From positions 558,001 through 622,000 of the forward strand of contig LLCB01000008.1 in the NCBI GenBank assembly GCA_001414345.1: a stretch of DNA of 64,000 nucleotides, given 5' to 3'. Below the pieces are notes generated by a model. The model had not been told where the DNA came from and did no database searches. It saw only the letters and a list, made by a program, of their open reading frames with translations. Below, piece after piece: positions 44,638 through 55,813 of the stretch (within the stretch, counting starts at the first letter, position 1; the number at the start of each line of letters is the position of its first letter). The position numbers and the translations under genes were made by a program. Source of the stretch: Hymenoscyphus infarciens (taxonomy: Eukaryota; Ascomycota; Leotiomycetes; Helotiales; Helotiaceae).

Positions 44638-47600
44638 TTATCTGCGATTGAAATTGAGGTATCGTGACTATAATCTCAATTAGCATCATAACCAGTCAAT
44701 CAAGGGAGGGGTGGGGGGAACTTACACCTAAAAACAAGAAAACCAAATTGCTAACAACAAACACACAAAAAATTCCCAGATCTCTCCATCGATTATCAAA
44801 AGAAATCTGAAGCGCATTGTAAAACTGGTCCCCAACTTTATACGCGCAATACTCGCACGCATTCGTAGCATTATCAACAATATACCCCGGTCCGCCATTC
44901 TCGAAGAAGTTTTTCATGTAATCACCACACATCTGACCAGCCGGTGCCGTGAAAGTGTTAAGTTCAACATCCTTACAAGTAACCGGCAAGTCGTGAAGTT
45001 CAGTAACGACCATGCCACTGATAAGTCTTGTGAACGGATCAAGTTCATAAAGCCAAGCACGCCAGAACTTGGGCATGGCTGGTTTGGGGACTGTGACACC
45101 GCAGAAAAGCGCGAATGTGATGATGATGAAGGGGTTGATGAGGGCACTAATGAATGGGGAAGGAGTGAGAGCAGCGACCATCTGACCGAGAGTTACCGAG
45201 AAAAATTCCGTGATGAGGACCATGAAGAATTGATACCCGGCTTTGTAGGATTCCGAAGAGAAGCCAGGCATATAGTAGAGTGGTAAGAAGAAGGCAACGG
45301 CGCAGAGAATAGAATATGGCATCTCTGCGACGACCAGGGAAGATGCGAACGCGAATTGACCGTACATCTTGGAAGACTCTTCGCGGTAGAAGATCATTCG
45401 CGAGAGGGCGTATTTGGGCTCAACTTGGGCGAGAATGAGTGCTGGAAGAACAGTGACTTGGAAGATGACGAAGACTCGGTATTGAAGGGATGTTCTTGAG
45501 TCGTCCAAATTAAGATATGCAAGACCAGTAAGGAGAGCGATGACAACGTGGTTGAATAGTCGAGTAAAACCGTAATTTGGGGACCTCCAGAATGAAAGGT
45601 TTGTACGTCTTTGAACAATCTTAAGTTGATGCATTAGAGGAGTAGCGTATTCTTTCTCGTCCGTAGGAGGGCTGCTTCCAACCTCAGCGAGTCGTTCGGT
45701 CTTCATTTGAGTAATGCGATCCTTGATGTTGGCCAATTCCGGGGAGTCAGCGAAAATATCGGCCCAGTCACGGTTTCCAACTCGTTGTGCTTGTCCAGCT
45801 CCTATCGCGTCGAGCATGTATTCGGCAGGGTTCGCATCATGTGGGCACTCGGCACCGTGTGATCTCAAGTAGTCGAGGAGTACACAAGCATCTTTTCCAA
45901 TATCACCAAAGTAAACAGTTCTACCACCGCGCTGGAGTAAGAGAAGTCTATCGAAGTTCTCGAATAGCGCGGCATTGGGTTGATGGATGGTGCAAAGAAT
46001 TGCCTGTCCAGCACTCGCCAACTTCTTTAAGAAACGAACAATGTTGAAAGCGGATTGAGAATCAAGACCGGAAGTAGGCTCATCCAAAAACAACAACAAC
46101 TCAGGCTTAGCAGCAAGTTCAACACCAATAGTAACCCGTTTCCGTTGTTCAACAGCCAACCCGGATTCTGGGTCTCCAATAATAGCATCAGCCATATCCT
46201 CCATCTCCAAGAGACTAAGAATTTCTTCAACGTAGGCATATTTCTCGGATTGGGGAACTTCAAATGGTTGACGGAGATCGGCGGAGAATCGAAGGGCCTC
46301 GCGGACGGTTTGTGTGGGCTCGTGAACATCCAATTGCTCGGCATAACTAGTTTGACGTTGGAAGGAGGTTGAGGGTTTAAGTCCATCGACGAGAACTTCG
46401 CCAGAAATAACACCGATGTTTTTTCTTGAGGCGAGGACATCTAGGAGTGTGGTTTTGCCGGCACCTGGATGGATTAGTTTCAAAACAGAAGAATGGGAGG
46501 AAACAGATATTACTCACCACTAGCACCCATCAACGCGGTAAGTTCACCCGGTCTCACATATCCATAAATATTGTTCAACAAACGCAACTCCCCAGAAGGA
46601 GTAGGAACATCATAATTCAACCCCTCCCAAGTAAGAACCGCCTTCGAATTAATATTGATATCAGAACTCTCAGCCTCGTTACCCTTAGCCGATCTTCTCG
46701 TATCTCTTTTCGCAGCAAGAGCGAGGTTGAGTTCATCACGCGCCTTATTGGGTTTCTGGAAAATCTTAGCTGCGTTACCACCCTCGCCAAAGATAAGCCA
46801 TTCGCCCAATGTTGCGTTGGAAACGAGGAAGGCAACGATGAGTGCGATGATGATGCCGAAATTTCTCCAGAGGTCACCGGTGTTGTATGCGAAGCCTTGT
46901 GAGATATATGCGGATCCAGAAACTTGGTCGGTTCCACTGACACTGCCTGCGAGTGTGCAAACTTGGTGGGCGATATCTGTGTAACCAGGTCCGGAGGGGA
47001 CCAAATATTCGGCTGTGCAAGTCAAGTCGAGTCTGCTGAATTCGTTGTCCATCAATGCGGAAAATCCCAAACCGAGAGCATTGATCCAGAAAATCCATCG
47101 GAGCCAGACTTTCTCAGATTGGTATTGAATGAGATATCCAGAAGTGATAACGAAACAGGTGATTATCGTTGCGGCAAACTTAATAGCGTAGTCAAAATCG
47201 GGGCAGAGACATCCAACAGTTCGGAAGAAGAGTGTCATGGCGAGATAACCAGTTACAATCACAATGAAGAATGTGAAGAATGCTCCAGCATCCCGTACAA
47301 GCCCACACATGAAATACACAATAACTGAGAAGACAAAGATCTGAGCCGACGAGAAAGCTGTGTCCACCACAATCTGGGCAATCCAAAGAGCAGAAGGTCG
47401 ATGAAACGTGTAAGCCTTATGTTTATTGATAATCGGCCTTCCCATCATAGTACTCGCCAATTCCGCAAAGGCTGTAAAGGCATTGAAAAGAAGAGCGATA
47501 AAGAGCAGACCACCTCTGGTAAAAGCACCAGCCGAAGTCTTAGGGAGGTCCAACCAAACTGTGCCGAGAACAATAGCTATAGTAATACTGGTGAACCAAG

Positions 47601-49167
47601 CGACGACAAGTGAGAACTTGTCTTGCCATTTGATGAGATATTGTCTTTTCATGAGGACGTAGACTTGCATGTAATATGGGATCGTGAAGACGGATTTCTT
47701 GGAAGTTCCTTTGCGTTTTCCCTCACTGACTGCTATCTTGAAATCCTCGTGTCTTTGCACATCTTCGGCGATAGATTTGCGGTATTCTGCCATCTCTTCG
47801 TTCAAACCGGTGGCGATTTTCGATTCGTTGAAGGCTTTAGCCAATGATTCCGGTGAGCTTGGTGCGTTGTCTGCTGATCGTCCTTCAGCATATTCTCTCT
47901 CGAATTCGTCGGTACAACCAGTCAAGAAATCGGGCGAGGTTTGTCTAGGCTTCTCCTTGAATCCCAGACCTTCAAAATAAGCTCTCGCTTCTTTCGCTGG
48001 TCCATAATAAACTTGTCGTCCAGCATCGATAACCAGAACTTTGTCGAATTGTTTGTAGATGTTCTCACTGGCTTGGTACAAAGAGACAAAAGTGGTGCAT
48101 TTGTAGACATTGGTCATGACTCGGAGGGATTTCACGTAGTCGAGAGCAGTCGAAGCGTCCAACCCTCGAGTGGAGTTGTCCCAGGCGCATACCGTCCCAG
48201 AAGTACACATCATCTCAGCGATCGAAACACGCTTGCGCTCTCCTCCAGAAATACCTCTAACAAACTGATTTCCAACAACTGTGTTTCTAGTATGCTCAAT
48301 GTTAAACATTTTGAGCAACGTAGTCACCACCCTGTCCTTGAAATCGCCTTTCGACATTCCCGAAGGCCGCTTGCCAGGAGTTTTCGTATCCAATGCAAAG
48401 CCCAAAGTTTGTCCAACCGTAAGAGTCGGGTGGTGGACATCATCCTCCTGGTTATACACAGCCTCTCCGCGATAACCATCAGAGAATTCTTTCGAACTGA
48501 AAGGACCGTAGGAAACTTCGCCATCAACACCAGTATAACCAAAGCGCTGGTTTGCGATGACCTTCAAAAAGGTTGTGCAACCACTCCCAGGTCTTCCCAG
48601 GACCAACACCATTTCCCCAGGCTTCGTAACACCACGGAAATCATCCAAAATCTTGACCTCCTTCCCCTTCTTTCCCACCCCAAAGAGATTCATGCCCGTC
48701 TCGATGACATTGAAGAAGCTGACAAAGGCATCCGGGAAAACCTTGACGAAGTTCGTCACTCCCCCAGTACCGGAAACGGTGAGACCATCCCAAATGACAC
48801 CAATATGCTTCGATCGAATGCCCGATTCTTCCTCAGCAGCACGGTTTCCATGTAAAGTACTTTCGAGGTCGAACTGCTCCCCTTCCGACTCCGAAGTCCC
48901 ATTCTCGATATCCTTCTCCCCACCGTTACGTTTCGATGCGCGCGATTGCTCTCGAGAAAGCTGTCGACTAGCCTGACTGATTCCAGTAAGTTCCCGTTTG
49001 AGGGTTGCAAACTGCTCTTCTGCGACCGCTACGTCGATGCCGCTATTCGTGCGCGCAAACCCATTGGGATTGTTTTGCCTCGCGTTTTCCCGCTGGGTTT
49101 CTTGGTCTGCGACGGTGTCGATTGAGTTTCGCGCCGTGCTGCTGCTTGTGGTGTTGGGTTCGGCCAT
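44638..49167 (-). CDS. PDR-type ABC transporter (ABCG subfamily), full-size
   Basis: Three exons on the complement, 46518..49167, 44726..46464 and 44638..44667, with introns of 53 and 58 nt, giving 1472 residues, the usual PDR size. The first intron splits the second Walker A (MGASG / AGKTT). The last exon is only 30 nt (SRYLNFNRR); without it the protein would end VSSPHPSLD. Order is the reverse (NBD-TMD)2 type. NBD1 has Walker A GRPGSGCTT (near residue 190; Cys replaces Lys as usual in PDR proteins), signature ISGGERKR and AWDNSTRGLDA. NBD2 has GASGAGKTT, a degenerate signature (AVEQRKRV) and LLLFLDEPTSGLD. Two six-helix membrane domains follow the NBDs. Such pumps export drugs, fungicides and plant defence compounds at the plasma membrane. 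Confidence 0.93.
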
Positions 49168-50719
49168 TTTTTTTTTTTTTTACGTACGGACGTCAACGGC
49201 GCGCTGACGGGAAGTGGTAGAAGCCAACCCTGAAAGCCTACTGCGTAAGCGCAGATTAATCGACGTGTACTAGTACTCGTAGCCGAATTAGAGTCCAAGG
49301 CAAGGGGACGAAAGAGAGGCGATTTTGAAGGCAAACTATTACAAGAATTAAAGGGAACGAGGTTACAAGTACAGTACACGCAAAGGCAAGAGCAAAGATA
49401 AAGTTGGGGGAGCTAAAGGTATTTAGCTAGGATCATAGCTACGGAGATAACATGGATTGGCACGCAACAATGGATGTCGGTCAGAGCGGATGGGTACAAA
49501 CCTATGTTCCGAGCTTTCTTTGTGGTGGACTTTGTGGATCCCGGACTTTAAATCTGAGGATTTGTCCGGATTTTCTACAACTCCCCTCATCTCATCTCAC
49601 TGAATATTCTATTTGTAACAAGCCCCCAATGATGGTTCTAGAGTTGGTGATAGAGTACTTTGGAGTAGCATCAATAGTGTCCAGCTTTCCGAGCTTTCTT
49701 TTTCAACCCCCGAGTTGGGGCACTTCTCTCTCCTTTGAGAATGTTGACCATTGAGCAAAAAGTGGACAAGGATGTGGAATCAAAAAGGAATCGTGTCTCG
49801 AAACCTCCCTGTACTTCTAAAACATGAATAATCACTGCAGGGATATATTGTACGAGCCATGGCCCATGAGCGAGAGAGAAGCCTTGATCAGCCATTGGAT
49901 TTGAATCAAGAAGGCGCAAGTCGATTGACGAGTCGACGTTGATGTGGGTGTGAATATTCCATTGGATTTGACGTACCCCACCATGCAGCTTACACTTACA
50001 CGGGGACGAATGAGTTCTTTCATGTTGTGTTCGAGTGAGAGGAGTCTTATTTAATGCTCCTCTGTCTTCTGTCATCTTGTGTCCCGTAGCACCAGTAGAG
50101 GGTGAAATAAGCCATTAACATAAGCTCTGTGTCTTGAAAATTATTCACATAATCACAATCAAGACTTATCTAGACTCATCAAGACTCATAACTCAATTCA
50201 CAACTCAATTCACAACTCAATTCACAACTCAATTCACAACTCAATTCTATCGTGGCATCGAGAAAAATTAACGAAACGGATTTAAGACTCGGGTTTCCGA
50301 GTGCTGGTTTGAAAGCAAACTTGAAGAAAGTGGTCCGACCAAAAGGAGGAAGCCCTAAAAGTGGAGAGAGTGGACTGACTGCCGAGGACTTCTTTCCTAT
50401 TTCAGTGTTTTGAAAACAAACGAGAGATGGGATCCAATCAGATGCTCGGGGGAGGAATTTGTGTAGTCGGGCCACATCTCACGGCGCGGCTCTTTCAAGA
50501 CCGAGGAATTCATCGGCGTTCCGTACCACCTGCCGGATTTGGTAGCCACGAAAGAGAGCACAAGAGGTTCGGTAAAAAAGGAGGTCGAGTGGAAAAAGAA
50601 AAGCTTCTGCGGCCTACAAATGGTAAGGCAAAGAAAGTAAAGTATTTTCCAATCCAATCCAATCCCCGCTTTAGATCCATGTACAACCGGGCTTCAGAGC
50701 CAATATCTATACGTATAAC
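49168..50719. promoter_or_regulatory. Promoter region of the ABC transporter and intergenic DNA
   Basis: A T14 run directly precedes the start codon region (49169-49182 on the plus strand). The 15-mer TTCCGAGCTTTCTTT occurs twice (49507-49521 and 49687-49701). Inverted CCGGAC/GTCCGG half-sites lie at 49541-49546 and 49564-49569, 17 bp apart, a layout that could bind a Zn2Cys6 dimer. No gene is seen between 49400 and 50719. Confidence 0.45.
50191..50250. repeat. 12-bp tandem repeat, five units
   Basis: Unit ACTCAATTCACA repeated five times; the last unit ends TCTAT. Non-coding context. Confidence 0.85.
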
Positions 50720-51553
50720 TCAAAACAAGAATCGTCTTCGTTCATCATCCCCGTCCCCATCATCGTCGTCGTCATCATCGTCATCATCATCATCATCATC
50801 ATCGTCTTCGTCCCTACCAGACAACTCATCTGCCGCATGGTCTAAAGCCTCAACAAAATCCGGCCATAAAGTGCTCATCGATGTATATCCGTCCTGCGTG
50901 GTAACAAAAACCCCAGCAATGTGTTGATCCGTCAAGTTGTTGATCAGATCCTGTTGCAGATCTGAATCCCCCGTGAAGTTGTGTATCAGGTAAATAGATT
51001 TTTGTTGCAACTCTGGTGGTATAGGAGTTACTCCAGCCTGTTCGAACTTTGCCCAAGTATTCTCGAAAATAATAATTTCGTCTGCCATCTTGTACCAGCT
51101 CGCATCAACAGTGACGCCAGGATTGAACGTTATCTTGTCTTTTCCAGGACCTAGCAGATCTTTGGCGTAAGAAGTGACATTTTCCATATAACTGTGATTA
51201 TCGGTATTGGGTGCTGATGGTGCTTCGTCGAAGAAAATGCCGGAGACTTGAATATTTGCAGCAGTGAAATTCGCCCAGGATGCATAGCAATTGATATCTT
51301 GTTCAACCAACGCTATATCTCGAGTCGCCCAATTCGTAGGTACATATCCCAGTGTTTGGACATTGGTGTAGTTATTGAGGATTTCCAGGTGTGTGAGGTA
51401 GTTGATATCAGGAATAACATTGATAAGATTCGGCGCAATGACGATTTGGAAATTGAGATCCGGGTATTGCGCAATCGAACTGGTGACACCAGCCCAAGAC
51501 GAATTGAAGGGGTACAGGTACAATGGAAGAAATACGGCCGTCGCGTTCACCAT
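50720..51553 (-). CDS. Spherulin-4-like protein with C-terminal poly-Asp tail
   Basis: Single exon, 277 residues from the ATG at 51553 (MVNATAVFLPLYLYPF). The frame is open 75 nt further upstream but without another ATG. The spherulin-4 family pattern is clear: FLPLYLYP at the start, FQIVIAPN, TLGYVPTNW, VSGIFFDEAPSAP, ITFNPGVTVDASWYKMADEI and AGVFVTTQDGY. The fold is a TIM-like barrel related to GH114; family members are induced during encystment in Physarum and occur widely in fungi, and function is uncertain. No signal peptide is seen at this start, though members are often secreted; an unseen upstream exon is possible. The last 30 residues hold a run of about 17 Asp encoded by a GAC/GAT microsatellite (about 50756-50808). 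Confidence 0.8.
   Translation of the reverse strand: MVNATAVFLPLYLYPFNSSWAGVTSSIAQYPDLNFQIVIAPNLINVIPDINYLTHLEILNNYTNVQTLGYVPTNWATRDIALVEQDINCYASWANFTAANIQVSGIFFDEAPSAPNTDNHSYMENVTSYAKDLLGPGKDKITFNPGVTVDASWYKMADEIIIFENTWAKFEQAGVTPIPPELQQKSIYLIHNFTGDSDLQQDLINNLTDQHIAGVFVTTQDGYTSMSTLWPDFVEALDHAADELSGRDEDDDDDDDDDDDDDDDDGDGDDERRRFLF
50756..50808. repeat. Trinucleotide microsatellite encoding poly-Asp
   Basis: Plus-strand TCA/TCG triplets; read on the minus strand as GAC/GAT within the spherulin-4-like gene. In-frame triplets, so length changes do not break the gene. Confidence 0.9.
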
Positions 51554-52726
51554 CTTGAAGATATTCTCATGGAGACCGGAGGATTTGAGGATCGCAGACT
51601 TGCAACCAAGGAGATGAAAAACAAACAACGAAAATAGATAACTTCAACATATGATTGAGCCATGATTAAGCAACCTACGGGTATACCACAGATGAGATGA
51701 AGAATATCGAAGACCACGCGTCAGCGAACGAAAACTCGGAAAATACTCAGGCTGAATTGTTGGATTAAATAGTCGTCCAGTCGGCGAGCTTGCAGCATAC
51801 CAAAGGCTGAATGATGGGATTCGGCAAGAAGATTCTGTACATTGACAATGAATGGTACAGAGTGATCCTAAGTGCCCAGACCCCATTTTGGGGATCACGA
51901 TGATGCGTGCTCAAATTCTGGGTGGTGTTGATGGGTGCCTGGAGAGATATTTTGTCGGAGGAAAGGAAGGGACAAGGAAGGGACGTGTACTACATGATGC
52001 TTCCGCACGTGATTGACCAGCAATTCTCTTGGAGGTGGCTTCTAACACCCATCAACGTCAACATTGACAGGTTACACTTCCTCGTGCCACCAGGGGATGC
52101 AGGAATTCGTGACTAGCGAATAGTTGACCAACTCTCCTCTGCACCTTCCATTGTTCATCCGAGACTCGATAAATCGATTCCATTATCCCAAAAGGCACGA
52201 ATAATTTATTGTTCCAAAGGAGTTGGAAGTGCGAGTACTTCGAGAATACAGTCACGAATTCCTGCATCTCCTGGTGGTGCTACCAAACGTCACTGCAGAC
52301 GATTCGGAATCTCTCCGATATCTTGCAGGATATCCAAGGAGTAACGTTCCGACGGAAGGTTGCGTCTGCATCAAGAAGCTCCCTGAAAAAGCGATTGTGC
52401 CTGCAGAAAGAGGCCTGGAAGTGGGGAAACAGATCAAATAATGGATCCGGTTAATTCTTTCCACTGGTTCGTTGCAATGCCTGGGTTTCTTGACGGTTAT
52501 TGTTAATCCGTATCCCGATTTGAACGTACTATCGTTGTGTTGATAAGAATGACGCTTTCTGCGATGCGAAGGGAGTTGTGCTTTGAACGGAGGCAAGCGC
52601 TGTTTTTTAATATCCTCTCCTACGGCTAATTCTCCTTACTGAATAAAAGACCTTTTTCCTTTCTACATCTTCGTCTACCAGTCCATTTCCTGCATTGGCA
52701 ACGTAATCGCCTCTCGTATCGTCGTC
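51554..52726. other. Divergent promoter region with an inverted repeat
   Basis: Lies between the spherulin-4-like gene (minus) and the alpha-galactosidase gene (plus). Contains a 28-bp inverted repeat (52087-52114 against 52250-52277, one mismatch) and the 12-mer TTCCGCACGTGA (52001-52012), which recurs at 54529-54540. No gene is seen. Confidence 0.5.
52087..52277. repeat. Small inverted-repeat element (191 bp)
   Basis: Arms of 28 bp (left CCACCAGGGGATGCAGGAAT and following; right AGTCACGAATTCCTGCATCT and following) match with one mismatch and enclose 135 bp. The right arm also resembles 11562-11591. No target duplication was identified, so the label MITE is only possible. Confidence 0.6.
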
Positions 52727-54408
52727 ATGGCCCTTCCAGTGATGAAATGGCTGCTTGCAGTCACAGCAGTATTATCCAAATCCTCGGCCTCAACACTCTC
52801 TCCGACACCGCCAATGGGTAAGTACACAATCCAACCTAACAATGCAGTTTTAGCTAATGGTGAATAGGCTTCAACAACTGGGCAGCTTTCATGTGTGGTT
52901 TAAACGAATCTTTATTTGTTGAAACGGCACAAGCCATGTCCAAAAATGGGCTTCTCGCAGCTGGCTACAACCGTATCAATCTGGATGACTGCTGGAGTAA
53001 ATTTGACAGAGCACCGAATGGATCCATGGTTGCGGACCCAGAAAAGTTTCCAAAAGGTCTTCCATGGTTGACAACCTTTCTCAAATCTCTGGGTTTCATT
53101 CCTGGAATATACACAGATGCCGGAAAGAGCAGCTGTGGTGGTTATCCTGGAGCTTATGGTTACGAAGAAATTGATGCCAGGGATTTTGCTTCGTGGGGAT
53201 TTGAATACTTGAAACTGGATGGATGCAATATGCCTTCCGGAAGTACACCTTACAGCGGAACTGAAAAGGAATACAGGGAAGTTTACGGGAAATGGCACAG
53301 CATACTGAGCAAGTTGCCCAAGCCTATGGTTTTCAGCGAATCGGCTCCAGCGTACTTTGCCGAAGCCGCGAATCTGACCGATTGGTACAGCGTCATGGGC
53401 TGGGTGCCAGAGTACGGAAATCTTGCCAGACATTCAAGAGATATAGTCGTCTTCAATTCCACTCTCTATTGGCCAGATATCACTGGATGGGATAGTATCA
53501 TGTTCAACTACGGACAAGAAGTGCGTCTCGCTAGATATCAGAAACCCGGCTATTTCAATGACCCCGACTTCTTGATTGTTGACCATTTCGATTTGACCCT
53601 GGAGGAGAAGAAGTCTCATTTTGCGATCTGGTCTGCTTTCTCTGCTCCTCTGATAATCAGTGCGTACATTCCTGATTTGACTGCGGAAGAGTTGAAATAT
53701 CTCACGAACAAAGATATCATCGCTGTGAACCAAGATGCTCTTGGTTTGCAGTCCACGCTTATCAGCCAGGATGGGAAATGGGATGTTTTGACGAAACAAC
53801 TGGCGAACGGTGATAGATTGCTCACAGTCGTAAATGTGGGAAATTCGACAGCCAGTCACAGTGTATCTTTCGACAGAATTGGGATTCCAGATGCAAAGTC
53901 TGTGGAAGTTAAGGATCTTTGGACTAGGAAATCGACTACAGCCTCCGGGAAGGTCGCGATTTCCAACGTTGGTTCTCATGGTACTGCAATTCTTCGACTC
54001 TCACCTTCCGGCAGATCCTTTGGTGATGTTATTCCTACCGGAAAGGTCTTCAATACTTTCTCCCTCGCAACCTTGTCAGCGACTTCTAAAGGTCTCAGCT
54101 GGGCAATCTCTACTGGAATTGATGGACAAGTCTGGCAAGCAAAAGACGACTCAAGGTTATCTCCTATTTCAGATCCATCACAGTGTCTCACCGACTTTTT
54201 AAAGGGTAAGGTCGGGTTATCAAAATGTAACAAAAAGCTTGGTGGTCAACAGTGGGAGTATTTATACTCTGGAAATCTAAGGAGTATTAGCTCCCAAGAA
54301 TGTTTGACCGAGTCGGCATCTGAAGGTGTTACAACGGAAAGGTGTTTGTATTTGGATAATACTCAGGTGTTTGCTTTGCCGAGTGGTGTCAAGGTGCTCA
54401 AAAAGTAG
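52727..54408 (+). CDS. Secreted alpha-galactosidase, glycoside hydrolase family 27
   Basis: Two exons, 52727..52817 and 52868..54408, with a 50-nt intron (donor GTAAGT, branch GCTAATG, acceptor ATAG), giving 543 residues. The signal peptide is MALPVMKWLLAVTAVLSKSSA. The GH27 hallmarks are present in order: PPMGFNNWAAFMCGLNE (split by the intron), RINLDDCW (residues about 67-73), EYLKLDGCN with the predicted nucleophile Asp148, and GYFNDPDFLIVD carrying the predicted acid/base region (about residue 262). The C-terminal ~100 residues contain SQCLTDF and a GGQQWEY stretch resembling a ricin-B-like carbohydrate-binding repeat. The enzyme releases terminal alpha-1,6-galactose from raffinose-family sugars and galactomannans outside the cell. 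It is transcribed divergently from the spherulin-4-like gene. Confidence 0.93.
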
Positions 54409-54883
54409 TATTTGGATATGATAGTATATATTGTTCAGAACATTTCGCTCAGTCTAAAATTTCCATATCGTCAATTCTGGGATTAAAGTTGGATTTTCCC
54501 TGCTGAATCTCTATTCACTCCAATCGTATTCCGCACGTGACAGAGTGCGGTATGTTCCTGTTTGTTCCCCCACTCCTTGATTTCAACCCCTCCCAGCTAC
54601 AATTAGCCAAACACCCGCTCAACCAACGAACCACAATTATAAGCCGGGTGTCGCGGTGCATTCGGTAGGTAAAGATCCTTACTACGTTACATACTTAGGA
54701 CTTTTCTAAATCCGTCTCCCGTTTGCAACATCGCACTCGACGAGACGTCACCTGATGGGTTACATACAGTTTCTTTTGAGAAGAGGCTGAAATTGATTCT
54801 AGGAATAAAAAACATACTCATAAACATAACGTTTTCCTCTCATCTTGGACACATCAAGTCGCTCCAAGAAAATATTCGCCAAA
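54409..54883. promoter_or_regulatory. Upstream region of the PhyH gene
   Basis: No gene. Contains TTCCGCACGTGA (54529-54540), shared with the region upstream of the alpha-galactosidase gene. CA-rich leader before the start codon. Confidence 0.45.
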
Positions 54884-55813
54884 ATGAACGACACAGCCAC
54901 AACCACCAATGGTACCAACGGAACCAAAACCTCCCTCCTCGATGCCCTCAACCGAGATGGTTTTGTTCTTATTCCTTCGCTCTTGACCCCAGAACAACTC
55001 CACACCCTCCGCACCACAACCACAGAAGTCATCGACCTAGCTCGAGCCGGAAAATGGCCTCACGTCCGCACCCTCCCCAAACAATTCCCTCCTTGGCCCA
55101 TCGTACCAGGCGCGAACCCAGCCGAGAACGGAATTTGGGGAATCCAATTCTTGATGCATCCTCAAATTCCACACGCCCAGACATTCATCAAGAACTACTT
55201 CAGCAACGAAATCGTCGAGGTGGTGAAGGAGTTACTCCAATGTTCGGACGAAGAATTAGTTCTTGAGTTGTTTAATCTACTTATTCGACCCGATGACGAT
55301 TTCGAGTTGATCTGGCACCGAGACGATATCCCCTGGAAAGCTAGCACAGAAGAAGAAGAGCGTCGGTTGGGAGTTGGACAGAAACGACCACGTGCTTGGC
55401 ATGCGCAGTGGAATTTAGCTCTTTACGATGATAATTCTTTGATTGTCATCCCTGGTTCTCACGCAAGAGCGAAGACTGAACAAGAGAGGAATGCTGGTCC
55501 TCATGAGACGGGGTTGCCCGGTGAGATTAGGGTCGAGATGAAGGCGGGGGATGTGGTCTTTTATGATAACAATATTTTGCATCGCGGGAGGTACGATAAG
55601 GGGAAAGATAGAGCGACGTTGCATGGGAGTATGGGCAGGGCGGGAGGTGATAGGGATCGGGCGAGGAATGTTTTGCAGCATGGAATTGGGGAGTGGGTTA
55701 CTGAGATTGATTTGAGTGGTTTGGAGGGGGATGAGAGGAAGAGGGCTGAGGGGATGAGGGAGAGGTTGGTTGCTATGGGTGGTCATTCTGGGGAGTATTC
55801 TTTGGAGGGATAG
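54884..55813 (+). CDS. Phytanoyl-CoA dioxygenase (PhyH) family protein
   Basis: Single exon, 309 residues. I chose the ATG at 54884 (context GCCAAAATGAAC); the open frame before it has no ATG. The PhyH pattern of a non-haem Fe(II)/2-oxoglutarate oxygenase is visible: LNRDGFVLIPSLLTPEQLHT near the N terminus, the iron-binding H-x-D in ELIWHRDDIPW (about residue 146), SLIVIPGSHAR, GDVVFYDNNILHRGRY with the distal His, and a following Arg (DRATLHGS) that would hold 2-oxoglutarate. Substrate unknown; fungal relatives act in lipid or secondary metabolism, but no biosynthetic cluster is evident here. No signal peptide or peroxisomal tail is seen (C terminus SLEG). Confidence 0.83.
   Translation: MNDTATTTNGTNGTKTSLLDALNRDGFVLIPSLLTPEQLHTLRTTTTEVIDLARAGKWPHVRTLPKQFPPWPIVPGANPAENGIWGIQFLMHPQIPHAQTFIKNYFSNEIVEVVKELLQCSDEELVLELFNLLIRPDDDFELIWHRDDIPWKASTEEEERRLGVGQKRPRAWHAQWNLALYDDNSLIVIPGSHARAKTEQERNAGPHETGLPGEIRVEMKAGDVVFYDNNILHRGRYDKGKDRATLHGSMGRAGGDRDRARNVLQHGIGEWVTEIDLSGLEGDERKRAEGMRERLVAMGGHSGEYSLEG

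Noticed and set aside
51554..51665. Upstream signal-peptide exon for the spherulin-4-like gene
   Set aside because: Hydrophobic frames from upstream ATGs exist (MLKLSIFVVCF), but no consensus donor joins them in frame to the main exon.
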